Shown here: in pieces, positions 1 through 6,587 of the stretch
How the letters are laid out: the number at the start of each line of letters is the position of its first letter
Numbering within the stretch: the stretch's first letter is position 1
Source of the DNA: Arthrobacter sp. Soil763
GTDB taxonomy: Bacteria; Actinomycetota; Actinomycetes; Actinomycetales; Micrococcaceae
Length of the DNA stretch: 64,000 bases
NCBI RefSeq assembly: GCF_001428365.1
Contig: NZ_LMSH01000002.1
Span: 951,505-1,015,504, forward strand
Reading direction: 5' to 3'
The notes under the pieces: model-generated
What the model was told of the DNA's origin: nothing
What the model saw: the letters and a program-made list of their open reading frames with translations, nothing else
Databases searched by the model: none
Translations under genes and position numbers: made by a program

Positions 1-560
1 TTCCGCCAGAACACGATGTAGACCCGGTCGCGGGACTGCGGGGCGCCGGGCCCGAAGGCTTGGGCGTGCATGGAGTTGAGGCTGATGATCTTGTGCTCGT
101 ACCCCAGGTCGGACATGGACTGCAGCCAGCCACGGAATGGCTTCCATGCGGTGACCTCGACGACGTTCTCGGTCATGATCGCCTCGTACTGGTGGACCTC
201 GGCGAACCGGGGCACGTCGTACATGGTCGCCCGGGACCGCTGCGCCGCCTCGTCCGGGAGGCCCTCCGTGAAGAGCGCGTCCTGGCCGTCCCACTGCTCG
301 CGCTTGACGCCCTTGGCCACTGTGAAGTTGGTGCACTCCGGCGAGGCCCACAGCAGGTTCGTTCGCGGGGTGTACTCGGGCCGGATGTGAGCGATGTCGG
401 CGCAGGCGTGGTCGGTCTTCGGGTGGTTGTAGCCGTGGGTTTCGATGGCGCGTTCCCAGTGGTTGAGCGCCAGCTTTACGTGGAGCCCGGGGACCTGCAT
501 GATGCCGGTGCTGGATCCTCCTGCGCCGCAGAAGAAGTCGGAGACGGTGAGTTCGGACAT
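1..560 (-). CDS. C5 cytosine-specific DNA methyltransferase, partial (phage)
   Basis: This gene runs off the left edge, so only the N-terminal 186 residues are visible. It starts MSELTVSDFFCGAGGSSTG, which is motif I (SAM binding) of the Dcm/M.HhaI family. SPECTNF takes the place of motif IV, where most members have a Pro-Cys pair and this one has Glu-Cys as many phage versions do. ENVVEV is motif VI and QSRDRVYIVFW is motif VIII. The enzyme would methylate cytosine at C5 in phage or host DNA, for protection from restriction or as part of a modification system. The target-recognition domain is outside the window. It is the most downstream visible gene of the leftward prophage early operon, 63 bp after a small hypothetical gene. 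The family call is firm; the biological role is inference. Confidence 0.88.
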   Translation of the reverse strand, partial: MSELTVSDFFCGAGGSSTGIMQVPGLHVKLALNHWERAIETHGYNHPKTDHACADIAHIRPEYTPRTNLLWASPECTNFTVAKGVKREQWDGQDALFTEGLPDEAAQRSRATMYDVPRFAEVHQYEAIMTENVVEVTAWKPFRGWLQSMSDLGYEHKIISLNSMHAQAFGPGAPQSRDRVYIVFWR

Positions 561-623
561 GAGTGGTTCCTTCCAAGGGGTGAGTAGGGTCCCCGCCCGG
601 TGTAGGCGGGGACCCTGATGTGG

Positions 624-896
624 TTAGCGGTGATACGGCCGCTTGATGGGTTCCGCCGGCGCGTCGATGACGACGACCTGGGCGGCCCCGTTCGCGCCGG
701 GCATCCCATGCCCTGGCACGATGTAGCCCTTGCCGGGCCCGGTTATGTGGGCGCGGTGGCGGAGGGCGACGTCTCGGAGGTCCTGGGAAGCTTCGTGGAT
801 GAGTGCTTCCCGGTCTTTTGCCGTGGTCGGCGGTGTGAGGACAGGCCAGATGGCGCGGAACGTATGGGTTGCCAGTGCAGGCTTCGTGCGGGCCAT
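624..896 (-). CDS. small phage protein of unknown function (90 aa)
   Basis: I do not recognise this 90-residue protein. It starts MARTKPALATHTFRAIWPVL, has an acidic/amphipathic middle (EALIHEASQDLRDVALRHRA), and ends in a basic tail (IKRPYHR). No Cys motif, membrane segment or catalytic signature is visible. Its ATG overlaps the TGA of the upstream zinc-ribbon peptide by one base (TGATG), which argues that it is translated by coupling in the phage early operon. It lies between a nucleic-acid-related block (NrdH, SSB, RecT, exonuclease) and the methyltransferase, so a DNA-metabolism accessory role is possible but unsupported. Confidence 0.7.
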   Translation of the reverse strand: MARTKPALATHTFRAIWPVLTPPTTAKDREALIHEASQDLRDVALRHRAHITGPGKGYIVPGHGMPGANGAAQVVVIDAPAEPIKRPYHR

Positions 897-1030
897 CAGT
901 CAGTGCACCCGGCGCATTCACCGGTGCGGTTCAGCGGCTTGTCGCACGAGGTGCACATGGCGATGTCCAACTGCCGGCGGGGGATGTTGATGACGGTCTT
1001 CGGCGGGATGAGGGCGATGGTCTCGGGCAT
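896..1030 (-). CDS. 44-residue zinc-ribbon-like phage peptide
   Basis: This short gene encodes 44 residues ending MCTSCDKPLNRTGECAGCTD, so two CxxC pairs (CTSC and CAGC) sit 11 residues apart, the spacing of a small zinc ribbon. The N-terminal half is hydrophobic and basic (ALIPPKTVINIPRRQ). Start and stop are fixed by one-base overlaps on both sides: its ATG shares a base with the TGA of the NrdH-like gene, and its TGA shares a base with the ATG of the next gene. Such micro-ORFs are common in actinophage early regions. The function is unknown; zinc binding is inferred from the cysteines alone. Confidence 0.68.
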   Translation of the reverse strand: MPETIALIPPKTVINIPRRQLDIAMCTSCDKPLNRTGECAGCTD

Positions 1031-1344
1031 CACGCGGCCGCCTCCTTGCCGAGGATGTGCTCGTCAATCTCTTCGACGTCGAAGCCGGACCAGTGGGCTA
1101 CTGACCCGTCAGGCTTGGCCACGAAGACAACCGGTGCTTGCAGATGCCCGAGGTCCTTGATGAACTCCAGCGCGCCAGGATCCTGGCTGACGTCGACGAC
1201 GGTGTAGTCCTTGCCTTCGATTAGGCCTTCCTTCTTGAACTTCCGCTTGGTCGCGTCGCACTGCACACATGCAGGTTTGCTGTAGAGGACGATGGCCACG
1301 CTGTCGCGGGCTTCGATGCGTGATGTGAGGTCGGTGATGGTCAC
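1030..1344 (-). CDS. NrdH-like glutaredoxin/redoxin (phage)
   Basis: This 104-residue protein has a thioredoxin-fold start with the redox motif CVQC at about residues 26-29 inside SKPACVQCDATKRKF, close to the CVQCTAT signature of NrdH redoxins. The cis-Pro region is APVVFV, and GSVAHWSGFD matches the C-terminal sheet with its conserved W-S/T-G-F-D stretch. NrdH proteins pass electrons from thioredoxin reductase to class Ib ribonucleotide reductase, and phages use them to keep dNTP synthesis running. No ribonucleotide reductase gene is visible here, so it may feed the host enzyme. It lies in the same leftward operon as ssb, recT and the exonuclease. Confidence 0.85.
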   Translation of the reverse strand: MTITDLTSRIEARDSVAIVLYSKPACVQCDATKRKFKKEGLIEGKDYTVVDVSQDPGALEFIKDLGHLQAPVVFVAKPDGSVAHWSGFDVEEIDEHILGKEAAA

Positions 1345-1355
1345 TGCGGGTCTCC

Positions 1356-1847
1356 TTAGAACGGGGGTTCGTTGTCGGCGCCGGCGCCCCAGGCTCCCGG
1401 CGAGTTATTGCCGGTCGAGGCCTGGTTGCCGCCCCAGGAGCCCTGTCCGGACTGGTTCCCGCCGGAACCGGCACCTTCCTGCCGCTGGGTGCGGTTCACC
1501 TTGGCGTTCGCGTAGCGCAGGCTGGGGCCGATCTCGTCGACCTCCAGCTCGATGACGGTGCGCCTCTCGCCTTCCTTCGTGTCGTAGGACCGGGACTTGA
1601 GCCGGCCGGACACGATGACGCGCATGCCCTTCGTCAGGGACTCGGCGACGTTCTCCGCCGCGTCCTTCCACACCGCGGCCCGGAGGAACAGGGTCTCCCC
1701 GTCCTTCCACTCGTTCGACTGCCGGTCGAACGTCCGCGGGGTCGACGCGAGCGTGAAGTTCGCAACCGCAGCTCCGGACGGGGTGAAGCGGAGCTCCGGG
1801 TCGTTGGTGAGGTTGCCGATCACAGTGATCGTGGTTTCGCCTGCCAT
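1356..1847 (-). CDS. ssb: single-stranded DNA-binding protein (phage SSB)
   Basis: The protein has 163 residues with an N-terminal OB fold typical of bacterial [20 protein letters not shown], then [29 protein letters not shown] and [15 protein letters not shown]. The C-terminal third is a Gly/Gln/Ser-rich linker, and the protein ends DNEPPF, the acidic tail with terminal Pro-Pro-Phe through which SSB binds partner proteins. It coats ssDNA in replication and recombination. It starts directly after the stop of the recT-like gene with no gap, which fits a recombination module of exonuclease, annealase and SSB. The host should have its own ssb elsewhere; this copy is phage-borne by position. Confidence 0.93.
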   Translation of the reverse strand: MAGETTITVIGNLTNDPELRFTPSGAAVANFTLASTPRTFDRQSNEWKDGETLFLRAAVWKDAAENVAESLTKGMRVIVSGRLKSRSYDTKEGERRTVIELEVDEIGPSLRYANAKVNRTQRQEGAGSGGNQSGQGSWGGNQASTGNNSPGAWGAGADNEPPF

Positions 1848-2810
1848 CTACTTGGCGCCTTCCTGGTCGAGTCCCCACTGGCCGTCGACGTCGGGGAGGA
1901 CCCCGTCAGCGTCCGCCGGGGGAGTCTCGGCCTCCTCGATGAAGCGGGACGCCTCAGCCTTGGTCAGCGCCTTGGAGGACTCGATGGTCCGGCCGGTGAA
2001 GGTGGACAGCTCGGCGAGACCGGCTTCGCGGTCGCTGGCGCCGAGCTTGCCGAGGATGACGTGGATCTTCGTGAGCTGCGCGCTGGTGGCCAGCGGCTCG
2101 GCCGGCGCCTCTGCCTCGTCCTGCGGTGCGTCGTGGACGACGTCGGGCAGGTCAGGGGCCGGGGCCTTAGCGCGCTGGATGGTGCGCTTGGGCCTCGCCT
2201 CGGCAGCCGGTGCCGCGGGGGCCTGCTCGCCGAGGTCGTCGAGCTCCACCTCTTCGACGGAGGTCGCGGCGATGCCGGTGAGGACGTCGGGGGCGATGAC
2301 GCGGCAGATCTCGGCCTGGCACTTCGCGGTGAGCATACCGATCGGGTCGGTCTGGTACTTCTTGTTCGAGGTGTACCCGGCCTTCTGGGCGCGGGCGATG
2401 GTCCACTCCACACGGGTGAAGGTGGTCTCGCCCTTGCGGCGGCCTTCGTACACGACGCGCTGCTCGGTTGCTTCTACGCGGCGGATGGTGTGGCCGGCCT
2501 GCATGACGAGCGCGGCCATGGTGCGGGCGTACATCGACGGGCGGCCGGAGACGACGAAGATGTTCGCCAGCGCGTTCATCGGGTCGAGTCCGAGGGACTT
2601 CCCGGCGAGGATGGCGGCGGCCGCGGCTTCGGGCTTGCCCCGGAACGATGCCGGGACGAACTCGGTGCTGCAGAGGGCAGTGCCGAGCTGGTGCGCGGCG
2701 GAGAGCTCCTGCGCCCACTCCATGAGGGACACGGTCATGGCCGTCGCCGGCAGGGCGCTGGTGTTGAATGCGGCGACCGGGGCCGCTTGGGGGATAGCTA
2801 CTTCGCTCAT
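1848..2810 (-). CDS. RecT-family single-strand annealing protein (phage)
   Basis: This 320-residue protein has the RecT core: an N-terminal helix-rich segment, then AAAAAILAGKSLGLDPMNALANIFVVSGRPSMYAR in residues about 60-95, the conserved large motif of RecT-like annealases, followed by TDPIGMLTAKCQAEICRVIAPD around residue 165. The C-terminal third is Ala/Pro/Glu-rich and probably disordered. RecT proteins bind ssDNA left by a 5'-3' exonuclease and anneal it to homologous sequence. The partner exonuclease lies immediately upstream, its TGA overlapping this ATG by 4 bases (ATGA), and ssb follows with zero spacing, so the three form one recombination module. Confidence 0.85.
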   Translation of the reverse strand: MSEVAIPQAAPVAAFNTSALPATAMTVSLMEWAQELSAAHQLGTALCSTEFVPASFRGKPEAAAAAILAGKSLGLDPMNALANIFVVSGRPSMYARTMAALVMQAGHTIRRVEATEQRVVYEGRRKGETTFTRVEWTIARAQKAGYTSNKKYQTDPIGMLTAKCQAEICRVIAPDVLTGIAATSVEEVELDDLGEQAPAAPAAEARPKRTIQRAKAPAPDLPDVVHDAPQDEAEAPAEPLATSAQLTKIHVILGKLGASDREAGLAELSTFTGRTIESSKALTKAEASRFIEEAETPPADADGVLPDVDGQWGLDQEGAK

Positions 2811-3658
2811 GCTGCTACTGCTTTCTGTTCGATGGTGATCGGGGCGCCGACGATGGCGTCCCGGAGTTTGGTGGTCTTGTGGGTGTAGGCCGCGGCAAGG
2901 AACATCGCGTAGTGGCCGCGCATCTCGTCGCGGTTCTTCGCCAGCGGGTAGAGGGTGGTGCCGAGCGGGGCGTCACCGTAGCGGGCGTTCTCGCCGTCCC
3001 GGTCCATGGGGGTCACGTGGGCGACGTAGGTCGCGACGATCTCCGGCATGGGCTGCTCGGTCCCGTCCTCGTCCATGTAGAACTCGGCCAGGGAGTACGC
3101 CGCGCACTGCAGGCCGGTCTCGCCGTAGACGAACTTGGAGGTCTTGAGGTCGATCATCACCGGCTGGCCGTCGTTCAGCAGGGGAGAGGTGCCGATCATG
3201 TCGAACTTCCCCGCGAACCAGTCCTTGCGGCTGGCGCACGGCCGCTCCATCAGCAGCGGCGTGATCTGGAACCGGTCGAGGAAGTCCGCGTAGCCCTCGA
3301 CGTATCCGGCCAGCTCTTCGGGGACGTCCTCGACGGTGCCGGTGGTGGCCAGGACTTCGGCGAAGTCGTGCACCGCGGTGCCACGGACGCCGGCGTCGTC
3401 TCGGACCCTGGCCGGCACTGCAGCCAGTTCACGGACCATGTCGACGTCGTCGCGGCTACGGAGGGATTCGATCTCGGCCGGGTTGGCCTCGACGTACTCG
3501 GCCACGACCTTCCCGGCCCAGTAGACGAGGGCGGGCTTCGGGATGCCGCCGCCGAGGATCGTGGTTACGCCGGTGACGGGGAGCCCATCGAGCTTGTACC
3601 GGTGGCCGTTGTGGGTGAAGGTGAGGCCTTTGGGTGCGGCCTTCGTTTTCGTGGTCAT
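2807..3658 (-). CDS. PD-(D/E)XK phage exonuclease (RecE/RecB-like)
   Basis: The protein has 283 residues from the ATG at 3658, chosen because GGAGA lies just upstream and because the preceding small gene overlaps it by ATGA. The nuclease core is visible: KFDMIGTSPLL supplies the first Asp, VMIDLKTSKFVYG contains the D-x-K motif (MIDLKTSK), and LQCAAYSLAEFY matches the downstream Q-x-x-x-Y motif of RecB-like nucleases. An N-terminal helical part carries HDFAEVLA. Paired with RecT, such an enzyme resects dsDNA to expose a strand for annealing. A longer ORF extends upstream to 3733, but that extension is Arg/His-rich and covers the Cys-rich peptide in another frame, so I exclude it. Confidence 0.84.
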   Translation of the reverse strand: MTTKTKAAPKGLTFTHNGHRYKLDGLPVTGVTTILGGGIPKPALVYWAGKVVAEYVEANPAEIESLRSRDDVDMVRELAAVPARVRDDAGVRGTAVHDFAEVLATTGTVEDVPEELAGYVEGYADFLDRFQITPLLMERPCASRKDWFAGKFDMIGTSPLLNDGQPVMIDLKTSKFVYGETGLQCAAYSLAEFYMDEDGTEQPMPEIVATYVAHVTPMDRDGENARYGDAPLGTTLYPLAKNRDEMRGHYAMFLAAAYTHKTTKLRDAIVGAPITIEQKAVAA

Positions 3659-3771
3659 GATTCGTCTCCAAGGGTCTTCGTGGTGGTGTCGGGGTCGCAG
3701 GTGCAGTCCCCGGTGCAGACGTGCTGTTCGCACGTGTCGCAGAGGCCGAAGCCGCGGCAGTAGCAGCTCAT
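3655..3771 (-). CDS. 38-residue cysteine-rich phage peptide
   Basis: This tiny gene encodes 38 residues with seven cysteines in the first 25 (MSCYCRGFGLCDTCEQHVCT, then DCTC), followed by a Thr-rich tail. The pattern CxC...CxxC...C...CxC suggests one or two bound zinc ions. Its TGA overlaps the exonuclease ATG (ATGA) and its ATG overlaps the stop of the next small gene, so it is held in a translationally coupled chain. Function is unknown. Confidence rests on the paired overlaps and Cys spacing, not on homology. Confidence 0.6.
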   Translation of the reverse strand: MSCYCRGFGLCDTCEQHVCTGDCTCDPDTTTKTLGDES

Positions 3772-3848
3772 GAGAGGTCCTCCCCGCAGACCGCGCAGGT
3801 CCTCGCGCCTTTGTCGTAGACGTCGGCGGGGTGCTCGCAGGCGCTCAT
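3768..3848 (-). CDS. 26-residue CxxC micro-peptide (phage)
   Basis: A 26-residue reading frame, MSACEHPADVYDKGARTCAV then CGEDLS, with C-x-H and CAVC motifs that could form a small zinc knuckle. It overlaps both neighbours by four bases (ATGA), the same arrangement as the rest of this operon, which is the main reason to believe it. Many actinophages carry such CEHP...CxxCG peptides, but I cannot name a family. Confidence 0.5.
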   Translation of the reverse strand: MSACEHPADVYDKGARTCAVCGEDLS

Positions 3849-3976
3849 GCCGCGTCCCGCCATTCGGTGTCTGCGGTTTCCGCTTCGGCCGCGGCGTCTG
3901 CCTGGTCCATGCGGATCGCCCATGCGCTCCACACGGCCGCTCCGATCGTCGCGAGCATCAGGAGGAAGGTGGTCAT
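3845..3976 (-). CDS. 43-residue single-pass membrane peptide (phage)
   Basis: The reading frame encodes 43 residues: a hydrophobic N-terminal helix MTTFLLMLATIGAAVWSAWA followed by an acidic, Ala-rich tail (DQADAAAEAETADTEWRDAA). This looks like a small membrane protein with a short N-out or N-in helix. It is linked by ATGA overlaps to the 121-residue gene upstream and the 26-residue gene downstream. The role is unknown; a superinfection-exclusion or accessory role is only a guess. Confidence 0.5.
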   Translation of the reverse strand: MTTFLLMLATIGAAVWSAWAIRMDQADAAAEAETADTEWRDAA

Positions 3977-4338
3977 GCCGCCACCGCCGCCGGTACGAAG
4001 ACCTCGTGGGTGCGGAACTCGGCGACGACGTCGCGGATGGCCATCAGGAGGTCCATTTCGAACCGTTCGACCAGCTCGGCCCGGTTGTCCTCCGTGCGGG
4101 CTTCGTTGAGGTTCAGCGCGTCGTGGGTGCCGTTCTCGACGTTGCGGAGGTCATCGAGGGCCTGCAGGGCGTTCGCGACGTAGGACGGCTGGGGGCGGAT
4201 GCCGAGCATCCCGCTGATCTCGTACGCGAGGACGTCTTCGTCCTGCCACTCGTTCGGGTACCGCTCGTAGTAGTTGATGATCGTCACCCGGGCGGCCTTC
4301 TCGGCCTGGTCCTTGGTGAACTGGAAAAGCTGGTCCAT
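3973..4338 (-). CDS. phage protein of unknown function (121 aa)
   Basis: This 121-residue, helix-rich acidic protein begins MDQLFQFTKDQAEKAARVTI, continues with YYERYPNEWQDEDVLAYEIS and SYVANALQALDDLRNVENG, and ends HEVFVPAAVAA. The regular helical pattern and lack of Cys or membrane segments suggest a small cytoplasmic adaptor. It ends in an ATGA overlap with the membrane peptide gene, so it belongs to the early operon. I do not recognise the family. About 78 bp separate it from the next upstream gene, the largest gap in the operon. Confidence 0.7.
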   Translation of the reverse strand: MDQLFQFTKDQAEKAARVTIINYYERYPNEWQDEDVLAYEISGMLGIRPQPSYVANALQALDDLRNVENGTHDALNLNEARTEDNRAELVERFEMDLLMAIRDVVAEFRTHEVFVPAAVAA

Positions 4339-4416
4339 CGTGTAGCCTCTCTGGTAGATGAGCTTCTTGCTTGTTCTTGGGTCCCGCGATGCTTTGGCCG
4401 GCTGCGGGGCCCTTTT

Positions 4417-4656
4417 CTATTGGGCGAAGATCCGGGTTTCGCGGAGCTGGCGGTTACGGGTCCGGCGCTGCGCTTTGTCCGGGGCTGGGCCCTGGGTGCC
4501 TTTGCGGCGGATCGCTTCGATGTCCTCGGGCCCGAACCGCATCTGCCGGCCGTCCCTCCACGCGGGCCATTTCCCGCCGTTCACCCGGTTGCGGACCGTC
4601 TGTTCGCAGATCTGGAACATCTGTGCGACCTCCGGGACGGTGAGATAGGTGCTCAT
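4417..4656 (-). CDS. excisionase-like helix-turn-helix protein (phage)
   Basis: The protein has 79 residues from the ATG at 4656. It starts MSTYLTVPEVAQMFQICEQT and continues VRNRVNGGKWPAWRDGRQMR, a MerR/excisionase-type winged helix of the kind that selects DNA through a single short recognition helix, then a wing and the acidic helix EDIEAIRR. The last 25 residues are basic (DKAQRRTRNRQLRETRIF). Such proteins act as excisionases or as small operon regulators. No integrase is visible nearby, so which role applies is open. Its start overlaps the stop of the next upstream gene by 4 bases (ATGA). Confidence 0.75.
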   Translation of the reverse strand: MSTYLTVPEVAQMFQICEQTVRNRVNGGKWPAWRDGRQMRFGPEDIEAIRRKGTQGPAPDKAQRRTRNRQLRETRIFAQ

Positions 4657-4910
4657 GCCGCCACCCATTCGCGGAGGATGCCGCCGTGGCGGGACCGGTG
4701 CCGTGAGGTGGAGACCCCGGCCTGGGTGATGAGTCCGCGGGAGCGGGCGATCTTGAACGCGGATCCAACCTTGTTCGGGTGCGGTGCGGGGCGGTGGTTC
4801 CAGCGGAGGTCGTCGGCAGTGACAGTGCCTCCGCGCTTGGCGAGGTCCGCGATCGTTGCGACGGCCTCCTCGGTCCACGTGGTGTCTTCCAGGGCCATTG
4901 ACTGCGTCAT
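4653..4910 (-). CDS. small winged-helix-like phage protein (85 aa)
   Basis: This 85-residue basic protein reads MTQSMALEDTTWTEEAVATI, then ADLAKRGGTVTADDLRWNHR, then PNKVGSAFKIARSRGLI. The layout (helix, TADDL helix, KVGSAFKIARSRGLI helix, strand) is what winged-helix DNA-binding domains look like, and similar proteins sit next to excisionase-like genes in actinophages. I infer DNA binding without a named family. The start at 4910 follows a plausible AAGGA at the expected distance, and the gene ends in an ATGA overlap with the excisionase-like gene. Confidence 0.65.
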   Translation of the reverse strand: MTQSMALEDTTWTEEAVATIADLAKRGGTVTADDLRWNHRPAPHPNKVGSAFKIARSRGLITQAGVSTSRHRSRHGGILREWVAA

Positions 4911-4926
4911 GTCGGCGTGTCCTTTC

Positions 4927-5271
4927 CTAAGCTGCTTGCAGGGTCTTACGGTGCGTGGTTTGCCGCTTGGCAGACGGTGCAACAGGCACGAAAAGAACCT
5001 CGACGGGGACGTTGAGGACCTCCGCGATGCGCGTCGCCGTCTCCGGCTCCAGGCAGCGGCGCCGGCCGCTGGTGAGGTGGTTGATGAAGCTCGGGTGCAC
5101 GCCCACACGGTCAGCCAGCCCCCGCTGGGTCATCTTGTGTGGGATGGGCGTGCCGGCCCGGTGCGCTTCGATGTCTTTCTGGGTGATGAGGAATGCGCGG
5201 AGCGCTTCCTTTGAGACCAGTCGCATGTACGTTCCTTTCGGCCATCGGGCCTTAGTGCGCCAGGGTGACAT
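4927..5271 (-). CDS. XRE-family regulator, first gene of the leftward early operon
   Basis: This is a helix-turn-helix protein of the Cro/CI class: MTQRGLADRVGVHPSFINHL followed by TSGRRRCLEPETATRIAEVLNVPVEVLF. It is the first gene after the leftward promoter (5324-5353) and divergent from the repressor candidate, the place a Cro-like protein takes in lambdoid switches. Two starts are possible. The ATG at 5271 has an ideal AAGGAG five bases upstream and gives 114 residues. The ATG at 5226 has AAGGAA and gives 99 residues starting MRLVSKEALRAF, which looks like the natural N-terminus of this family. I list the longer form because of its ribosome-binding site. A role as the antagonist of the repressor is inference from position. 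Confidence 0.78.
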   Translation of the reverse strand: MSPWRTKARWPKGTYMRLVSKEALRAFLITQKDIEAHRAGTPIPHKMTQRGLADRVGVHPSFINHLTSGRRRCLEPETATRIAEVLNVPVEVLFVPVAPSAKRQTTHRKTLQAA

Positions 5272-5290
5272 GAGCTCTCCTTTTTGGTCG

Positions 5291-5458
5291 GTAGGCGGGT
5301 TGCCTAGTGTCTGCTGCCCTTGAAGTATTGCCTACCGGTAGGCGGCATGTCAAGCACTGACAGTGCGGACTTTCCGCACGGGCGGTGCTCTGCTGCTAGA
5401 TGGGGGGCTTTTTTGGTAGGCGCAAACCTACAATTAGGGGTACCGCCTACCGGTAGGC
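5291..5458. promoter_or_regulatory. phage operator cluster (two perfect 14-bp palindromes plus half-site pairs)
   Basis: GCCTACCGGTAGGC occurs twice without mismatch, at 5330-5343 and 5445-5458, 115 bp apart centre to centre. Related half-sites in outward order occur at 5291-5307 (GTAGGC...GCCTAG) and 5416-5431 (GTAGG-N6-CCTAC). The second of these overlaps TACAAT (5429-5434), a possible -10 for the rightward repressor transcript, though no good -35 precedes it. The arrangement fits a lysogeny switch in which repressor and XRE protein compete. Assignment to a specific protein is inference. Confidence 0.75.
5324..5353 (-). promoter_or_regulatory. leftward early phage promoter
   Basis: On the minus strand, TTGACA (5353-5348) is followed by an 18-base spacer and AATACT (5329-5324). 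This is a near-consensus sigma-70 promoter in otherwise GC-rich DNA, aimed at the XRE gene and the whole leftward operon. A perfect 14-bp palindrome, GCCTACCGGTAGGC (5330-5343), lies entirely inside the spacer, so a bound repressor would cover both hexamers. Predicted transcription start is near 5317, about 46 bases before the ATG at 5271. Confidence 0.82.
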
Positions 5459-5512
5459 ATGCAGCGCACTCTGCGCGTTGCGCTCCACAGCACCCCTAGG
5501 AAAGCTCAGAGC

Positions 5513-6037
5513 ATGAACACGAATTCAAGCCCCAACTTCCAGCAGCTCGTCATGGAGCACAAGAAGGACGACTCGTTCGAGGCCATCTCCAAGCGCGCCG
5601 GCGGCGTCCCCAAAGCCCGGGCCCTGCAGTCCATCGTCAAGGACGGCTTCACCCGGATGCCCTCGCAGGAGACGATCGCTGGACTCTCCCGGGCCCTCCG
5701 CCTCAGCCCCCGGGAGCTCGTCCTGGCAGCCGCCCGAACCCTCGGTATCGACGTCGGAGACGATCAGGAATCCGACCTCGTCCTCTACGGCGCCGGCCGA
5801 CTCCCGCAGGAGTCCAAGGACGTCCTCCGCAACACTGCCGCCGAGCTGCTCAACTGGCAGGAAGGCCGCCGCGGCGGTGCATCCCAGGAAGCCGACAACG
5901 TCGTCCAGTTCCCCGCGCCCAAGAAGTCCCGGCCCGACTTCGAGCGAATGGCCGGCAACACCGAGGCCGAGTCCGAAGGTAAGCACGAAGCCGCCAGGGC
6001 ATCCCGCGCCGGGGAAGAATCTCAAGAGCTCGAGTAA
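5513..6037 (+). CDS. prophage repressor candidate (XRE-like helix-turn-helix)
   Basis: The protein has 174 residues from the ATG at 5513, which AGGAAA precedes; an ATG at 5459 lies inside the operator and has no ribosome-binding site. Residues about 20-80 form an HTH region: SFEAISKRAGGVPKARALQS, then GFTRMPSQETIAGLSRALRLSPRELVLAAARTLGI. The last 60 residues are hydrophilic and probably disordered. Transcribed divergently from the early operon across two identical palindromes and followed by a metallopeptidase gene, it fits an ImmR/ImmA-like arrangement in which the peptidase cleaves the repressor on induction. It lacks a LexA-type Ser/Lys autoprotease domain, which supports that reading. Confidence 0.75.
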   Translation: MNTNSSPNFQQLVMEHKKDDSFEAISKRAGGVPKARALQSIVKDGFTRMPSQETIAGLSRALRLSPRELVLAAARTLGIDVGDDQESDLVLYGAGRLPQESKDVLRNTAAELLNWQEGRRGGASQEADNVVQFPAPKKSRPDFERMAGNTEAESEGKHEAARASRAGEESQELE

Positions 6038-6077
6038 CAGAATCGTCGTTGTCGGAGCCTGCTACTAAGGTTGCGGC

Positions 6078-6476
6078 ATGGATTCTGGGGAGAGACTGGC
6101 GGCCGAGCTCGGCGTGCGCGTCGTCGCCACCCGCCTCCCCGGTCTCCTCGTCGCCGCAACTGACGGCAGGACCATCTACTACGACGAGCGGCTCACCCTC
6201 AGGGAGAAGCGCTGCGCCATCACCCATGAGCTCGTCCACATCGAGGCAGGGCACAGGGAATGCCAGCCGCCGGCGGTCGAGCGGAAGGTCCGCGTACTGG
6301 CAGCGCACCGGCTCGTGTCCTGGGAGGCGGTGTGGGAACACGCCCCCTGGGCCAACTCCATTGACGAGCTGGCCGAGGACGTCATGGTCACCAAGAGCGT
6401 CCTGTCTGACTGGATCGCTTCCCTCCCGGCCGAGACCCGGATGGCGCTGCAGCGGCGCTTTGAATGCTCGAATTAG
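6078..6476 (+). CDS. ImmA/IrrE-family metallopeptidase (phage)
   Basis: This 132-residue protein carries the zinc-peptidase motif HELVHIEAGH (H-E-x-x-H at about residue 50), preceded by RTIYYDERLTLREKRCAI as in ImmA/IrrE (COG2856) proteins. The C-terminal half has KVRVLAAHRLVSWEAVWEH and ELAEDVMVTKSVLSDWIASL, a helical region that usually follows the catalytic domain in this family. ImmA-type enzymes relieve repression by cutting the cognate repressor, here most likely the gene 40 bp upstream in the same direction. It is the last phage gene before the attachment site. No integrase lies between it and the site. Confidence 0.85.
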   Translation: MDSGERLAAELGVRVVATRLPGLLVAATDGRTIYYDERLTLREKRCAITHELVHIEAGHRECQPPAVERKVRVLAAHRLVSWEAVWEHAPWANSIDELAEDVMVTKSVLSDWIASLPAETRMALQRRFECSN

Positions 6477-6478
6477 GG

Positions 6479-6495
6479 TGTGCACTAAGTGCACA
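6479..6495. promoter_or_regulatory. 17-bp perfect dyad beside the attachment site
   Basis: TGTGCACT-A-AGTGCACA is a perfect palindrome starting 3 bases after the peptidase stop and about 90 bp from the att core. It could be an arm-type site for recombination proteins, or the stem of a weak terminator (no T-run follows). Nothing else is visible in 6496-6587. Confidence 0.35.
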
Positions 6496-6587
6496 GAAGC
6501 GTTAAATGAGGTTCAAATCGGTTAGTCTCGTTGGGTACGATCCGCAGAATCTAGGCATTTTCCGGGGCCAATAGTGGCGGCTGGGGC

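Noticed and set aside
1597-2838. 413-codon frame antisense to recT and ssb
   Set aside because: It is opposite two firm genes and is Ser/Arg/Ala-rich without a domain.
4339-4416. terminator in the early phage operon
   Set aside because: A GGGCCCCGC/GCGGGACCC stem can be drawn, but there is no T-run and genes on both sides read in the same direction.
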